Part shown: positions 18,326-30,097 of the stretch, one piece after another
Numbering within the stretch: position 1 is the stretch's first letter
Layout of the letters: each line of letters begins with the position of its first letter
Assembly (NCBI GenBank): GCA_902520485.1
Contig: CABYNZ010000014.1
Span: 1 to 34,392 of the forward strand
Length of the DNA stretch: 34,392 nt
Origin: an uncultured Prochlorococcus sp.
GTDB taxonomy: Bacteria; Cyanobacteriota; Cyanobacteriia; PCC-6307; Cyanobiaceae
Reading direction: 5' to 3'
Program-made: the position numbers and the translations under genes
The notes under the pieces: generated by a model
Databases searched by the model: none
Told to the model about the DNA's origin: nothing
The model's input: the letters and a program-made list of their open reading frames with translations, nothing else

Positions 18326-18806
18326 TTTCTTCTGGGCAGAAATATCCTTTTTGCATTATTCAACAAATTTCCTAAATTCTTATTTTTGGTAAATCAATGA
18401 ATTCTCTGGGGATTAGATTTCGATCATTATTCCTAGCCAGAAGAAGGGTTTCCCTTCAAAAAGTTAATCACTTGTTGTTTAACTTTGCACCTAGAAAATT
18501 TAAGAACTTAGGAACTGATGCTTTTATTGCGTCAAGAATAACTAATTTTCTTTTTGGTTATTTCAATGATGTATATGCAATAAAGGTGTGAGGTCCCGTC
18601 AAGAATATATAAAATGTCATCAATTGCTAACTTTTGCTTTGATGCAAACGGATCTGAGATCTTGGAAAGTCACTTTAGAATTATTTTTAATGTGCACTCA
18701 ATGTAATCCTTAAAACTTAAGGAGGCTGAACCTAAATACTTAACTGAATTTTTATTTGGATAAAGCAATTCAATTTGAGTAGATTTATCTACAAAAGGAT
18801 TTGAAC
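18326..18806 (+). other. Long 16S rRNA leader, no convincing gene
   Basis: About 480 bases between the candidate promoter and mature 16S. It holds the upstream arm of a proposed 16S processing stem (18579-18591) and an AAGGAGG segment at 18719-18725 complementary to the 16S 3' end. A 64-codon frame at 18397-18591 overlaps this leader and its stop lies in the processing arm; I do not accept it as a gene. Confidence 0.5.
18579..18591 (+). repeat. Upstream arm of a proposed 16S processing stem
   Basis: AATAAAGGTGTGA at 18579-18591 is complementary to TCACACCCATTATT at 20397-20410, which lies between 16S and tRNA-Ile, with 12 pairs and a small bulge. The arms enclose 16S, as RNase III processing stems do. 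Pairing is modest in strength. Confidence 0.4.
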
Positions 18807-20290
<1,484 letters not shown>

Positions 20291-20396
20291 ACAGGGAGAC
20301 AACAAAATGTTTAATATTATTATTTTGTCACCTTAGGTCGATCGGTATCTCACGTTTTTAATTTATTAAGAATTTCATTTCCTAAGTTTTTCTAGG

Positions 20397-20410
20397 TCAC
20401 ACCCATTATT
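20397..20410 (+). repeat. Downstream arm of the proposed 16S processing stem
   Basis: TCACACCCATTATT, complementary to 18579-18591 upstream of 16S with one bulge; see that entry. It ends 6 bases before tRNA-Ile. Confidence 0.4.
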
Positions 20411-20416
20411 TTTCCT

Positions 20417-20490
<74 letters not shown>

Positions 20491-20502
20491 TATCTCTATG
20501 TT

Positions 20503-20575
20503 GGGGGTATAGCTCAGTTGGTAGAGCGCCTGCTTTGCAAGCAGGATGTCAGCGGTTCGAGTCCGCTTACCTCCA
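20503..20575 (+). tRNA. trnA: tRNA-Ala (TGC) in the rRNA spacer
   Basis: A 73-nt cloverleaf: acceptor GGGGGTA with TACCTCC (one G-U pair), D-arm GCTCAGTTGGTAGAGC, anticodon loop TTTGCAA with anticodon TGC, and T-loop GTTCGAGTC. It lies 12 bases after tRNA-Ile. Confidence 0.97.
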
Positions 20576-20643
20576 CTGATTACCACCTCTTCCATAATCT
20601 GTAGAAAGGAAATGTATTGAGTTGTGATCAAATCCTGAACGAA

Positions 20644-20677
20644 TCTAGCATCCTAATGAAATCATTAAGATGCTGGA
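20644..20677 (+). other. Strong hairpin in the tRNA-Ala to 23S spacer
   Basis: TCTAGCATC-c-TAATG-aaat-CATTA-a-GATGCTGGA folds into a stem of 14 pairs (one G-U) with a single symmetric mismatch. It lies in the 257-base spacer before 23S and is probably a processing or box-type structure of the rRNA spacer. Confidence 0.6.
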
Positions 20678-20706
20678 CTCATTGAATTAATTTCATTGTT
20701 TTCAGA

Positions 20707-20726
20707 GAACCTTGACAACTGCATAG
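20707..20726 (+). repeat. Upstream arm of the 23S processing stem
   Basis: GAACCTTGACAACTGCATAG is the reverse complement of 23746-23765 at 19 of 20 positions (one mismatch in the middle). The arms enclose the 23S gene and are placed as expected for the RNase III stem of pre-23S RNA. Confidence 0.8.
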
Positions 20727-20747
20727 ATTATTTTTTAAAGACAATAA

Positions 20748-20763
20748 GCATCTTTAATGATGC
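20748..20763 (+). other. Small spacer hairpin before 23S
   Basis: GCATC-tttaat-GATGC, a 5-pair stem with a 6-base loop, inside the loop side of the 23S processing stem and 69 bases before the mature 23S start. It may be a minor spacer structure. Confidence 0.35.
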
Positions 20764-20832
20764 AGATTTATTATTTGTGCGAATGCATTAATAACAATTC
20801 TATTAAGCTGATGCTTCAATTTTGAAGTTATT

Positions 20833-23707
<2,875 letters not shown>

Positions 23708-23745
23708 AATAAACTTAATTTATTGTTTTTAATTTATATAATTTT

Positions 23746-23765
23746 CTATGCAGTTCTCAAGGTTC
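23746..23765 (+). repeat. Downstream arm of the 23S processing stem
   Basis: CTATGCAGTTCTCAAGGTTC, reverse complement of 20707-20726 with one mismatch. It lies 7 bases before 5S, so cleavage here also frees the 5S precursor. Confidence 0.8.
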
Positions 23766-23771
23766 AAACTA

Positions 23772-23889
23772 TCCTGGTGTTCATGGCGATGTGGAACCAC
23801 TCCGATCCATCTCGAACTCGGTTGTGAAACGCATCAGCGGCGAAAATATTTAGGGGGTAGCCCCTTGAGAAAATAGCTCGATGCCAGGT
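23772..23889 (+). rRNA. rrf: 5S ribosomal RNA
   Basis: A 118-base gene starting TCCTGGTGTTCATGGCG and ending with the complementary CCAGG(T). The central CTCGAACTCGG and AAACGCATCAGCGGCGA match cyanobacterial 5S. Last gene of the operon. Confidence 0.95.
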
Positions 23890-23900
23890 AAAAAAATTTA

Positions 23901-23935
23901 AAAGGGTTTACTCATCTTGAGTAAGCCCTTTTTTA
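23901..23935 (+). terminator. Bidirectional terminator between 5S and mutM
   Basis: AAAGGGTTTACTCA-tct-TGAGTAAGCCCTTT folds into a long stem (about 14 pairs with one G-T) followed on plus by a T run and flanked on the other side by A runs. It closes the rRNA operon and, on minus, lies at the end of mutM, whose stop (23933) is inside it. Confidence 0.93.
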
Positions 23936-24811
23936 TTTTTGGCATTTAGGACACCAATGTGTACTTCTTCCAGTAATTTTTTGTCTTTCAATTAAATTTC
24001 CACATTTACGACATTCTTTTCCAGTTCTCCTGTAGACATTTGTCTGTAAACCAAAATTCCCATTCTCTCCTTCCAAGTCCCTAAAATCGCTAAATGTCGT
24101 CCCCCCAGAACCTATACTTTTTTTTAATACAGTTACAATTGATTCTTTTAGCTTGGTTAACTCATTCTTCTTTATTGTTCCAGCTTCCCTAAAAGGTGAG
24201 ATGCCAGCAGAGTATAAACTTTCATCAGCATAAATATTACCAATACCTGCTACGATTGTTTGATCTAATAGAATAGCTTTTATAGATTTTGTTCGTTTTG
24301 AAATAACTTTCTCAAGATAATTTACATTAAAGTCTTTAGAAAATGGTTCTGGTCCTAATGAACCTAATCCTTTAATTATTTTATTAAGCGATAGGCCTTT
24401 ATTAATCCACCACATTTGACCAAAACTTCTTACATCAACGTACCTAAGCTCATTATTATTTTTATCGAAAAATCTTATTCTTGTATGCTTACAAGGGTGA
24501 GTTGAGTTTTCAATAAATTTGAAATATCCAGTCATTCTTAGATGAACTACAAGAAATCCGTTATTTTGTGAATTTCTTGGAGGAAATTGAGTATTCTCAT
24601 TTTGAACTTCTTTTAATTTAGCTATTAAATATTTTCCTCTTCTATCCCATTTATAAATAAGTGAGTTCCGAAGTCCTCTAATGAATTCTTGTTTGTTTGT
24701 TGGGAATGCAACAGTTGAATCCCTACAGACTTCTACTTTTTTAATAATAAAGTTATTAAGTTTTTGCTCTAAACCTCTGCGAACAGTTTCTACTTCAGGT
24801 AATTCAGGCAA
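23933..24811 (-). CDS. mutM: Formamidopyrimidine-DNA glycosylase (MutM/Fpg)
   Basis: A 292-residue base-excision repair enzyme that removes 8-oxoguanine and cuts the strand. The N-terminus [14 protein letters not shown] gives P2 and E3, the catalytic residues. The H2TH region (about 150-190, [17 protein letters not shown] slightly after) and the C-terminal zinc finger CRKC...CPKC (about 270-291) are intact. The start codon is TTG, four bases after the psaE stop, so it is likely co-transcribed and coupled with psaE. High-light oxidative damage makes such a link reasonable, but that is inference. Confidence 0.96.
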   Translation of the reverse strand: MPELPEVETVRRGLEQKLNNFIIKKVEVCRDSTVAFPTNKQEFIRGLRNSLIYKWDRRGKYLIAKLKEVQNENTQFPPRNSQNNGFLVVHLRMTGYFKFIENSTHPCKHTRIRFFDKNNNELRYVDVRSFGQMWWINKGLSLNKIIKGLGSLGPEPFSKDFNVNYLEKVISKRTKSIKAILLDQTIVAGIGNIYADESLYSAGISPFREAGTIKKNELTKLKESIVTVLKKSIGSGGTTFSDFRDLEGENGNFGLQTNVYRRTGKECRKCGNLIERQKITGRSTHWCPKCQK

Positions 24812-24815
24812 TTAT

Positions 24816-25025
24816 TTAAGCTTTCTCTAATTCGCTTTCAGCAAAATTATTTGTATTTGCTCCACCATCAGTTCCACTTATTCCAGCATAATTTACTTTA
24901 TCGAATCTGACTACACAGTTATATTTAATACCTGAGGTATCAACTGAAGCAACTTTCCCTATTTCATTGTACCAATATGATTCTGGCCTTTTTACTCTGA
25001 CGAGATCTCCTCTTGAAATACCCAT
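24816..25025 (-). CDS. psaE: Photosystem I reaction centre subunit PsaE
   Basis: A 69-residue stromal subunit of photosystem I that helps dock ferredoxin and supports cyclic electron flow. It starts [20 protein letters not shown] and has the SH3-like strand [14 protein letters not shown]... NNFAESEL. Length fits cyanobacterial PsaE. It is the first gene of a psaE-mutM pair; the 80-base gap upstream to the LysM stop should hold its promoter. Confidence 0.97.
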   Translation of the reverse strand: MGISRGDLVRVKRPESYWYNEIGKVASVDTSGIKYNCVVRFDKVNYAGISGTDGGANTNNFAESELEKA

Positions 25026-25105
25026 TTCGATTAATTTAACTTTTTGTAGAATAACTCATCATTAATATTATTAGACATATTATTCACAGATATTAATTAA
25101 AAGTT

Positions 25106-25867
25106 TTAACAAAAATCATTTATTAAATTATTTTCGAATTCTTCTTTAGCTGGCTTACTTCCCATCCATTTCCGGCCAGGTATTCTTACATCTAATTCAT
25201 TTGTATCACAATTAATTGAAAGAATCAGTTTTTTATTTTCTTGATTTAGTACGTTTAAAACTTTTCTTCCTTTAATATCTTCATATGGTTTATTTTGGAT
25301 AATTAATGGACCATAAAATTTTTTATCTAACTCAAGTAGGTCATTATTTTTTTTATTTTTAGTTTTTTCATAATTTTCTGAATTAATTTTATTTTTTTTA
25401 CTTATTATGAGCTTTGTGCCAGCATTTATTGAATCAGGATTATTGAGATTATTAATCTCTATCAGATCGATCACTTTTAAATTATATTTGTTTGATATCT
25501 CAGTAAGATTTTCACCAGTTTGAACAATATGATAACCATTTATTAAATCTGATTCTTTTGATAGATTTTCATGAGATTCGGAGATAATAAGATTTTGGCC
25601 AACAAAGATATAATTTTCATCTTTTAAGTTATTCAATTTAATAATTAAATCTTTATTTATTGAATACAATTTTGAAATGCTTGATATAGTATCTCCGCTT
25701 TTTACAATATGAATTTTTTTTATTTCAGCTTTTTCTCCAGTAATTGATTCTTTTCTAGCAATATTCTCAATTTTACTTTTTACTGAATCTAACTTTTCTT
25801 CAGACTTTATCAATGAGTGATCAAAAAAATTAATAAATATGGCAATTGCTAAAAATACAAATTTCAT
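25106..25867 (-). CDS. Secreted protein with two LysM domains
   Basis: A 253-residue protein with the start set at the ATG giving MKFVFLAIAIFINFF, a typical signal-peptide core; a GTG three codons upstream is the alternative. Two LysM repeats follow, about residues 55-95 (HIVKSGDTISSISKLYSINKD) and 115-155 (HIVQTGENLTEISNKYNLKV), each ending in a G-x-x-L-I-I-S pattern. LysM modules bind peptidoglycan or chitin-like glycans. The C-terminal 95 residues are lysine/asparagine-rich with no catalytic domain I can name. It is probably periplasmic or cell-wall bound. Separate from psaE by 80 bases. Confidence 0.8.
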   Translation of the reverse strand: MKFVFLAIAIFINFFDHSLIKSEEKLDSVKSKIENIARKESITGEKAEIKKIHIVKSGDTISSISKLYSINKDLIIKLNNLKDENYIFVGQNLIISESHENLSKESDLINGYHIVQTGENLTEISNKYNLKVIDLIEINNLNNPDSINAGTKLIISKKNKINSENYEKTKNKKNNDLLELDKKFYGPLIIQNKPYEDIKGRKVLNVLNQENKKLILSINCDTNELDVRIPGRKWMGSKPAKEEFENNLINDFC

Positions 25868-25938
25868 AAAACTCACTTTTATTTAAAGATAATCTTTAAA
25901 TTTAAAATCGCTAGGTTTTTGCAAACAATTTAAGTAAT

Positions 25939-27330
25939 TTAAACCTGAAAAATAAACTTTAAAAATTTCTTTAATTTTTCGTAGGGAGGATACCTCAGAT
26001 TTGAATCAAATAAAAAGCCTTTAAAAGTAATAGATTTTTGATTTGAAAAATTTCGGAACCCTTCTTCTCCATGAAATTTACCAATACCACTTTGTCCAAC
26101 TCCTCCAAAAGGTAAATTTGGAATAAGGACTGGTAACATCACATCATTAATACAAATTGTTCCTGAACTGGTTACTTTAGAAATATGATTATGAATTTTT
26201 TTATTACCTCCAAATAAATAGATTGCTAATGGTTTTGATGTTTGACGAATATGTTTTAAAGCTGATTCCTTATCATTGATCCCAATTACTGGAAGTAGTG
26301 AACTGAATAGTTCTTTATGCAAAATATCTGTTTCATTTAATTTAGCTTTCAAAATTGTAGGAGATATTTTTAACTTCTTTTTACTAAAAGTCCCTCCAAA
26401 TAAAATTCTTTTTTCTTTGTTATATTGTTTGAGAATTTCTAAAGTTGATGTAAATTGCTTTTTCTCTAATTTTGATAAGTTTTCGGAAATAATTGGATTA
26501 TCTCCATAAAAACTTACTATGCATTTCTTTAATTTTTCTATAAAAATATTTTCAATTTCTTTATCTACAAAGACATGATTCGGAGCCATGCAGGATTGAC
26601 CAGAATTAAAAAATTTGCCCCAAACAATTCTTTTAGCAGCTACTTCTAAATTTGCATTCTTGAAAATAATTACAGGATTTGTTCCGCTTAACTCAAGAGT
26701 TAATGGAGTTAAGTTTTTTGAAGCCAATTTCATAATGGATTTTCCAGTTTCAGTACTTCCTGTAAAAAATATGTGATCAAAATTTTGTTCAATTAATTTT
26801 ATGGATTGTTTATAATCACCTTCTACTGTCATTAGGACATCTTTACGGAAATATTTGGAAGTGAGCTTTTTAATAAGTTTTGAGGTCGTAGGACATTTCT
26901 CTGATGGTTTCAAAACTGCAGTATTTCCTGCTGAGAAAATATTTACCAATGGTTTTAAGATATAAAGTAATGGATAATTAAAAGGACCTATAATTAAGAC
27001 ACACCCAAGAGGTTCATAAATAACTTTGGAGGATGATGGAAATAGATAAAAAGGTGTATCAATCTTCTTTGGCTGCATCCAAGAATTGAGTTTCTTTTTT
27101 ATGAGTGAAATTTCTTCTTTCACTAAAAGGATTTCTGAAAGTCCTTCAATTTCAGATTTACCTAAATCAATAAAAAGTGATTTTAATATCTCTTTTTTAT
27201 TTTCATCCAAAAGTTTAGAAACTATATTGATATGTTGGATTCGCCATTTTATATCTTCCGTTTTACCAGTAAGAACTGTATTTTTTAATTTATTAATATC
27301 ATCTAAATGAAATTTATCAGAAATTTTCAT
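25939..27330 (-). CDS. Class-3-type aldehyde dehydrogenase
   Basis: A 463-residue NAD(P)-dependent aldehyde dehydrogenase resembling class 3 and fatty-aldehyde enzymes: shorter than the 490-residue class 1/2 enzymes. Active-site residues are visible: N118 in GPFNYP, E213 in LELSGTNP (replacing the more usual LELGGK), and the nucleophile C247 in NSGQSCMAP; the FTGS motif is at 189-192. The extreme C-terminus (KLKKFLKFIFQV) is basic and hydrophobic and might associate with the membrane, as in fatty-aldehyde dehydrogenases. In cyanobacteria such enzymes oxidise fatty aldehydes; that substrate is inference. It is divergent from the GNAT gene. Confidence 0.85.
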   Translation of the reverse strand: MKISDKFHLDDINKLKNTVLTGKTEDIKWRIQHINIVSKLLDENKKEILKSLFIDLGKSEIEGLSEILLVKEEISLIKKKLNSWMQPKKIDTPFYLFPSSSKVIYEPLGCVLIIGPFNYPLLYILKPLVNIFSAGNTAVLKPSEKCPTTSKLIKKLTSKYFRKDVLMTVEGDYKQSIKLIEQNFDHIFFTGSTETGKSIMKLASKNLTPLTLELSGTNPVIIFKNANLEVAAKRIVWGKFFNSGQSCMAPNHVFVDKEIENIFIEKLKKCIVSFYGDNPIISENLSKLEKKQFTSTLEILKQYNKEKRILFGGTFSKKKLKISPTILKAKLNETDILHKELFSSLLPVIGINDKESALKHIRQTSKPLAIYLFGGNKKIHNHISKVTSSGTICINDVMLPVLIPNLPFGGVGQSGIGKFHGEEGFRNFSNQKSITFKGFLFDSNLRYPPYEKLKKFLKFIFQV

Positions 27331-27487
27331 TTTATTCCTACTGAATAGTATTAAATATATCAGAGGATAAATTATAAATAACTAAGGTTTTTAGCCACTT
27401 AAATCAAAATGAATGATTTTTAAGAAATAATCAAAATTATTAATATTGTCTTTAAAAATTCAAATTTTTCTTGGTTAGTATATTTCT

Positions 27488-28378
27488 ATGAGGGAAAATT
27501 TTTCAATTAGATTGATATCTATAAATGAAATACCAGATGTCACAAACTGGGCAAGGTTAGAGGGGTTTTCTCCTGGAATGGATGATGTATCAATTTATAG
27601 AAATACAGATAAACAAGGACTGTGGGTAGCTTGTCTCGACAATAATCCTATAGGTTCTATTGCGTGTATCAAATATAATTCCTCTTATGGTTTTATAGGT
27701 TTATTTATCGTTAAAAAAAAATTTCGAAATAATGGATATGGAGTGAGATTATGGAAACATGCCCTCGAATATTTAAAAAATGTTGATTGTATTGGTCTTG
27801 AGGCTGCCCCAGATAGATTGAATGATTACTCAAAGTGGGGGTTTAGAAAATCCTCCATTACAAATCGATGGAAATTAAATGGGTCTCAAAATTTGCCATT
27901 GAGAAATTTCTATAAAGATCAATTTCATTCCTTTAAAGTCGTCCCCGGCGAAGAAATTTCCTCTGAAGCGGTCTTAATTTATGATGATCAAAGAGAACCT
28001 AGTCCCAGACCACATTTTCTAAATGATTGGTTGAAAAATTCTCATGGTAATGTCAGTGCAATTGTCGATAATAATGGGATGTGCCATGGATTTGGCAGGA
28101 TAAGACCTTGTGTATTGGAGGATAATCAGCAAGGCTGGAGAATCGGACCTCTTTTGGCGGATACTCCACCACTTGCTGAACTATTAATAAGGGAGTTAGT
28201 TGGTGATTTAGATGCCCAAATATTATTGGATTGCTCTAATCTGAATCCTTATGCAAATTATCTTTTATCAAGTTTGGGATTTGAGGAAATATCAAAAACT
28301 TACAGAATGTATAAAGGCATTCAACCTCCCTGCCCAATGAATCAAGTATACGGTCTTGCTTGCTTGGAACTGGGATGA
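27488..28378 (+). CDS. GNAT-family acetyltransferase with two domains
   Basis: A 296-residue protein. The N-terminal GNAT domain (about 1-140) shows the central strand and acetyl-CoA loop FIGLFIVKKKFRNNGYGVRLW near 70-90. The C-terminal half (about 150-290) resembles the YitH/HolE-type second domain (GWRIGPLLADTPPLAELLIRELVG, then an SLGFEEISKTYRMYKG end), which is common in two-domain members. Substrate unknown. It is monocistronic and divergent from the aldehyde dehydrogenase gene, with a 157-base gap. Confidence 0.82.
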   Translation: MRENFSIRLISINEIPDVTNWARLEGFSPGMDDVSIYRNTDKQGLWVACLDNNPIGSIACIKYNSSYGFIGLFIVKKKFRNNGYGVRLWKHALEYLKNVDCIGLEAAPDRLNDYSKWGFRKSSITNRWKLNGSQNLPLRNFYKDQFHSFKVVPGEEISSEAVLIYDDQREPSPRPHFLNDWLKNSHGNVSAIVDNNGMCHGFGRIRPCVLEDNQQGWRIGPLLADTPPLAELLIRELVGDLDAQILLDCSNLNPYANYLLSSLGFEEISKTYRMYKGIQPPCPMNQVYGLACLELG

Positions 28379-28450
28379 TTCCCTTTAAAGCGTGAATTGT
28401 ACTTTTTTGTTTTGTAATTACGAACGAAGTTTGTTTGATTATCTATAAGC

Positions 28451-28699
28451 TTAACTTTCAGAAGGTTTCAAAATTTTTTCTACAATATCTGCGTTGATTA
28501 TAGTGATCTCTCCATTATCAATATTTGCAACTTGAAACAAGGTCCATGAATTTGGATTTCTAGCCCCTCCAATACAGTCGATAACTTGACCGACCCAATA
28601 ATTCTTATTCTTTTCATTAGTATTTTTGCAATTTTCTTTTTTAATTGCGACATAATCACCAGGCCTAACGAAAAGAAAGTCAGGAGTTGCTGAGCTCAC
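28451..28699 (-). CDS. DUF3104-like cyanobacterial protein
   Basis: An 82-residue protein of no known function, with the DUF3104-like pattern: LFVRPGDYVAIKKE (9-22), WVGQVIDCIGGARNPNSWTLFQVANID (about 35-61) and a VEKIL end. The small beta-rich fold suggests an SH3-like domain. The start codon is GTG. An inverted repeat ATAGTA-tatacg-TACTAT lies just upstream (28712-28729). I infer the family from memory of the pattern; a search would settle it. Confidence 0.65.
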   Translation of the reverse strand: MSSATPDFLFVRPGDYVAIKKENCKNTNEKNKNYWVGQVIDCIGGARNPNSWTLFQVANIDNGEITIINADIVEKILKPSES

Positions 28700-28711
28700 A
28701 ATAAAGAGTTA

Positions 28712-28729
28712 ATAGTATATACGTACTAT
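28712..28729. promoter_or_regulatory. Inverted repeat upstream of the DUF3104-like gene
   Basis: ATAGTA-tatacg-TACTAT, 6-base arms with a 6-base spacer, 12 bases upstream of the GTG. It could be an operator. On minus it contains TATACT, a good -10 hexamer, with transcription start expected close to the gene. Confidence 0.35.
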
Positions 28730-28796
28730 AGCAAATTATTGGATTTGTTGCCGAACTTTGAATTATTTAGCAAACTAGGAGTAATTCAAAAATAAA

Positions 28797-28889
28797 ATGG
28801 AATCAACTGAAATTGCTATATTTTCAACATTATTAGGGTTAATTTTAGCTTTAACTGACGCATTTATAGAAAGAAATATTCCTGGATAA
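28797..28889 (+). CDS. 30-residue single-helix membrane peptide
   Basis: An open frame giving MESTEIAIFSTLLGLILALT... ending FIERNIPG: one hydrophobic helix (about 6-21) and a charged tail, in the style of small photosystem or NDH subunits, but I could not match it to any. The ATG follows a region with AGGAG 19 bases upstream, too far for a standard ribosome binding site. The compact, non-random composition supports a gene. Confidence 0.45.
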   Translation: MESTEIAIFSTLLGLILALTDAFIERNIPG

Positions 28890-28906
28890 TATTTCAAATT
28901 CATTTC

Positions 28907-29038
28907 TTAAATTAAATAAGATTTAAGCTGGTCTAATATATCCGCACGGTTGGAAACTAATTTTGTAAAAACTAAATAAATCAACCCTCCCATTGCAAGT
29001 CTTCCATTAATTTTCTCTAACTGCTTTAGTTTGCTCAA
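28907..29038 (-). CDS. Miniature high-light-inducible-like (Hli) protein
   Basis: A 43-residue frame starting at TTG and containing EKINGRLAMGG at residues 8-18. This matches the E-x-x-N-G-R-x-A-M-x-G chlorophyll-binding signature of the light-harvesting/Hli family, with the glutamate and asparagine ligands both present. The helix continues LIYLVFTKLVS and the tail is RADILDQLKSYLI. Standard Hli proteins carry W in place of I before the N and a longer N-terminus. No ATG start exists; the frame is closed upstream by a stop, and there is no clear ribosome binding site, so a degraded gene cannot be excluded. Confidence 0.55.
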   Translation of the reverse strand: MSKLKQLEKINGRLAMGGLIYLVFTKLVSNRADILDQLKSYLI

Positions 29039-29160
29039 AAGATTAATTCGCTGTTAAACAAAATTTAAAGTGTGTAGAAAATAAAAAAGTATTGAATACT
29101 TCAAAATTAAAAAAAACTTTTACGAATTTATAGAAATATTATTTCAAACACGAATTAAAT

Positions 29161-29298
29161 TTAAAGCCAAGCCTCTTTCATCTCAAGATAAAGCCTCTCG
29201 CTCTCAGCAGAATTAATTTTGCTGTCTGAAAAGGATTGTTGCTGTTGCTGTTGCTGCTGCTGAGTTGAGTTAGAATCAGGGTTTTGGGCTTCGCTCAT
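29161..29298 (-). CDS. Poly-glutamine microprotein
   Basis: A 45-residue frame MSEAQNPDSNSTQQQ... with nine glutamines in a row at residues 13-21, encoded by mixed CAA and CAG codons. The C-terminus is charged and helical (SAESERLYLEMKEAWL). There is no membrane segment. I do not recognise it. The use of both glutamine codons suggests selection on protein rather than a plain triplet expansion. A GAGG 8 bases upstream of the ATG could serve as weak ribosome binding site. Confidence 0.55.
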   Translation of the reverse strand: MSEAQNPDSNSTQQQQQQQQQSFSDSKINSAESERLYLEMKEAWL

Positions 29299-29413
29299 TA
29301 GAGGAAATAAAGTTTGTGTTTATTCTCTCATATTTAGAGCTTTTTTTGCCAACTTAAATTCTTAAATTTTATTTAAATTTTTTATGTTTTTGATTTTCCT
29401 GTTTTTAGTGAAG

Positions 29414-29515
29414 TTATTTCGCTACAGTAGTTTTGTTATATAGAAATTTAACCTCCCAATATACAATTCCTAGGAAGATAGCACTTGCGATAATAATTTC
29501 AGAAATAGCTAACAT
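29414..29515 (-). CDS. 33-residue single-helix membrane peptide
   Basis: ATG-started frame MLAISEIIIASAIFLGIVYW followed by EVKFLYNKTTVAK: one hydrophobic helix then a basic tail, the layout of small inner-membrane or thylakoid subunits. No family recognised and no clear ribosome binding site. Confidence 0.45.
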   Translation of the reverse strand: MLAISEIIIASAIFLGIVYWEVKFLYNKTTVAK

Positions 29516-29662
29516 TTTATTTGTCGATACTGATTTAATTTTGGTATCAATTTACACAGAATGCAATAGGTACTAATTACATTCAAGATTTTAAAAAAAC
29601 TTATTTAATAAAATAACGCGTCGAAATAATATAAAATTTTAAGTTAGATACATATTATTTTC

Positions 29663-30097
29663 GTGAGAAATTTCATAAATTCAACAACCCTTATACCTTT
29701 AATACCTCTAGTAACCTCTTTATTCATTTTTATTTTATTGGTAAGTTTTAACAGAACACTTAATAGATTAACAAAGCCAGTTACTGCAGTGGTTGCATTA
29801 TCTTTATTAAGCTCTGCTTTTATAAGCTCGTTTGACTATTTTAAGAAAATAGAAGAAGAATTAGTTTTATATGAATTGCTTAAATTTTTTGAAGAAAAAA
29901 ATTTAGTTATACATCTCAATTTAGTAAATGAAAAAATTATAATTTTTTTCTCATTAATAATGATATTAATTATCGGAATATCTTTTTATAAATTGCCTAG
30001 AAAAAAAGGTTATGTCTCATTGATGATTAGCCTAGGATTAATATCTTCTTCGGTGATGCTCTCAATATTGCTAATAGATTTCTCAGCAATAATCTAA
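29663..30097 (+). CDS. Membrane protein resembling the N-terminus of NdhF/NuoL
   Basis: A 144-residue protein with a GTG start and about four transmembrane helices (9-30, 37-55, 90-110, 117-142). The start LIPLIPLVTSLFIFILL is like that of the NDH-1 antiporter-like subunits NdhF/NuoL, but the protein ends where those continue for another 400 residues. Whether it is a truncated relic or a small stand-alone subunit is not clear. Its stop overlaps the stop of the convergent PTOX gene by 4 bases, and both touch plastoquinone chemistry if the resemblance is real. The similarity is weak and based on eye only. Confidence 0.5.
   Translation: MRNFINSTTLIPLIPLVTSLFIFILLVSFNRTLNRLTKPVTAVVALSLLSSAFISSFDYFKKIEEELVLYELLKFFEEKNLVIHLNLVNEKIIIFFSLIMILIIGISFYKLPRKKGYVSLMISLGLISSSVMLSILLIDFSAII

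Noticed and set aside
18397..18591. 64-codon open frame in the rRNA leader
   Set aside because: It lies downstream of the likely rRNA promoter, its stop is inside the proposed 16S processing arm, and it has no ribosome binding site or recognisable family.
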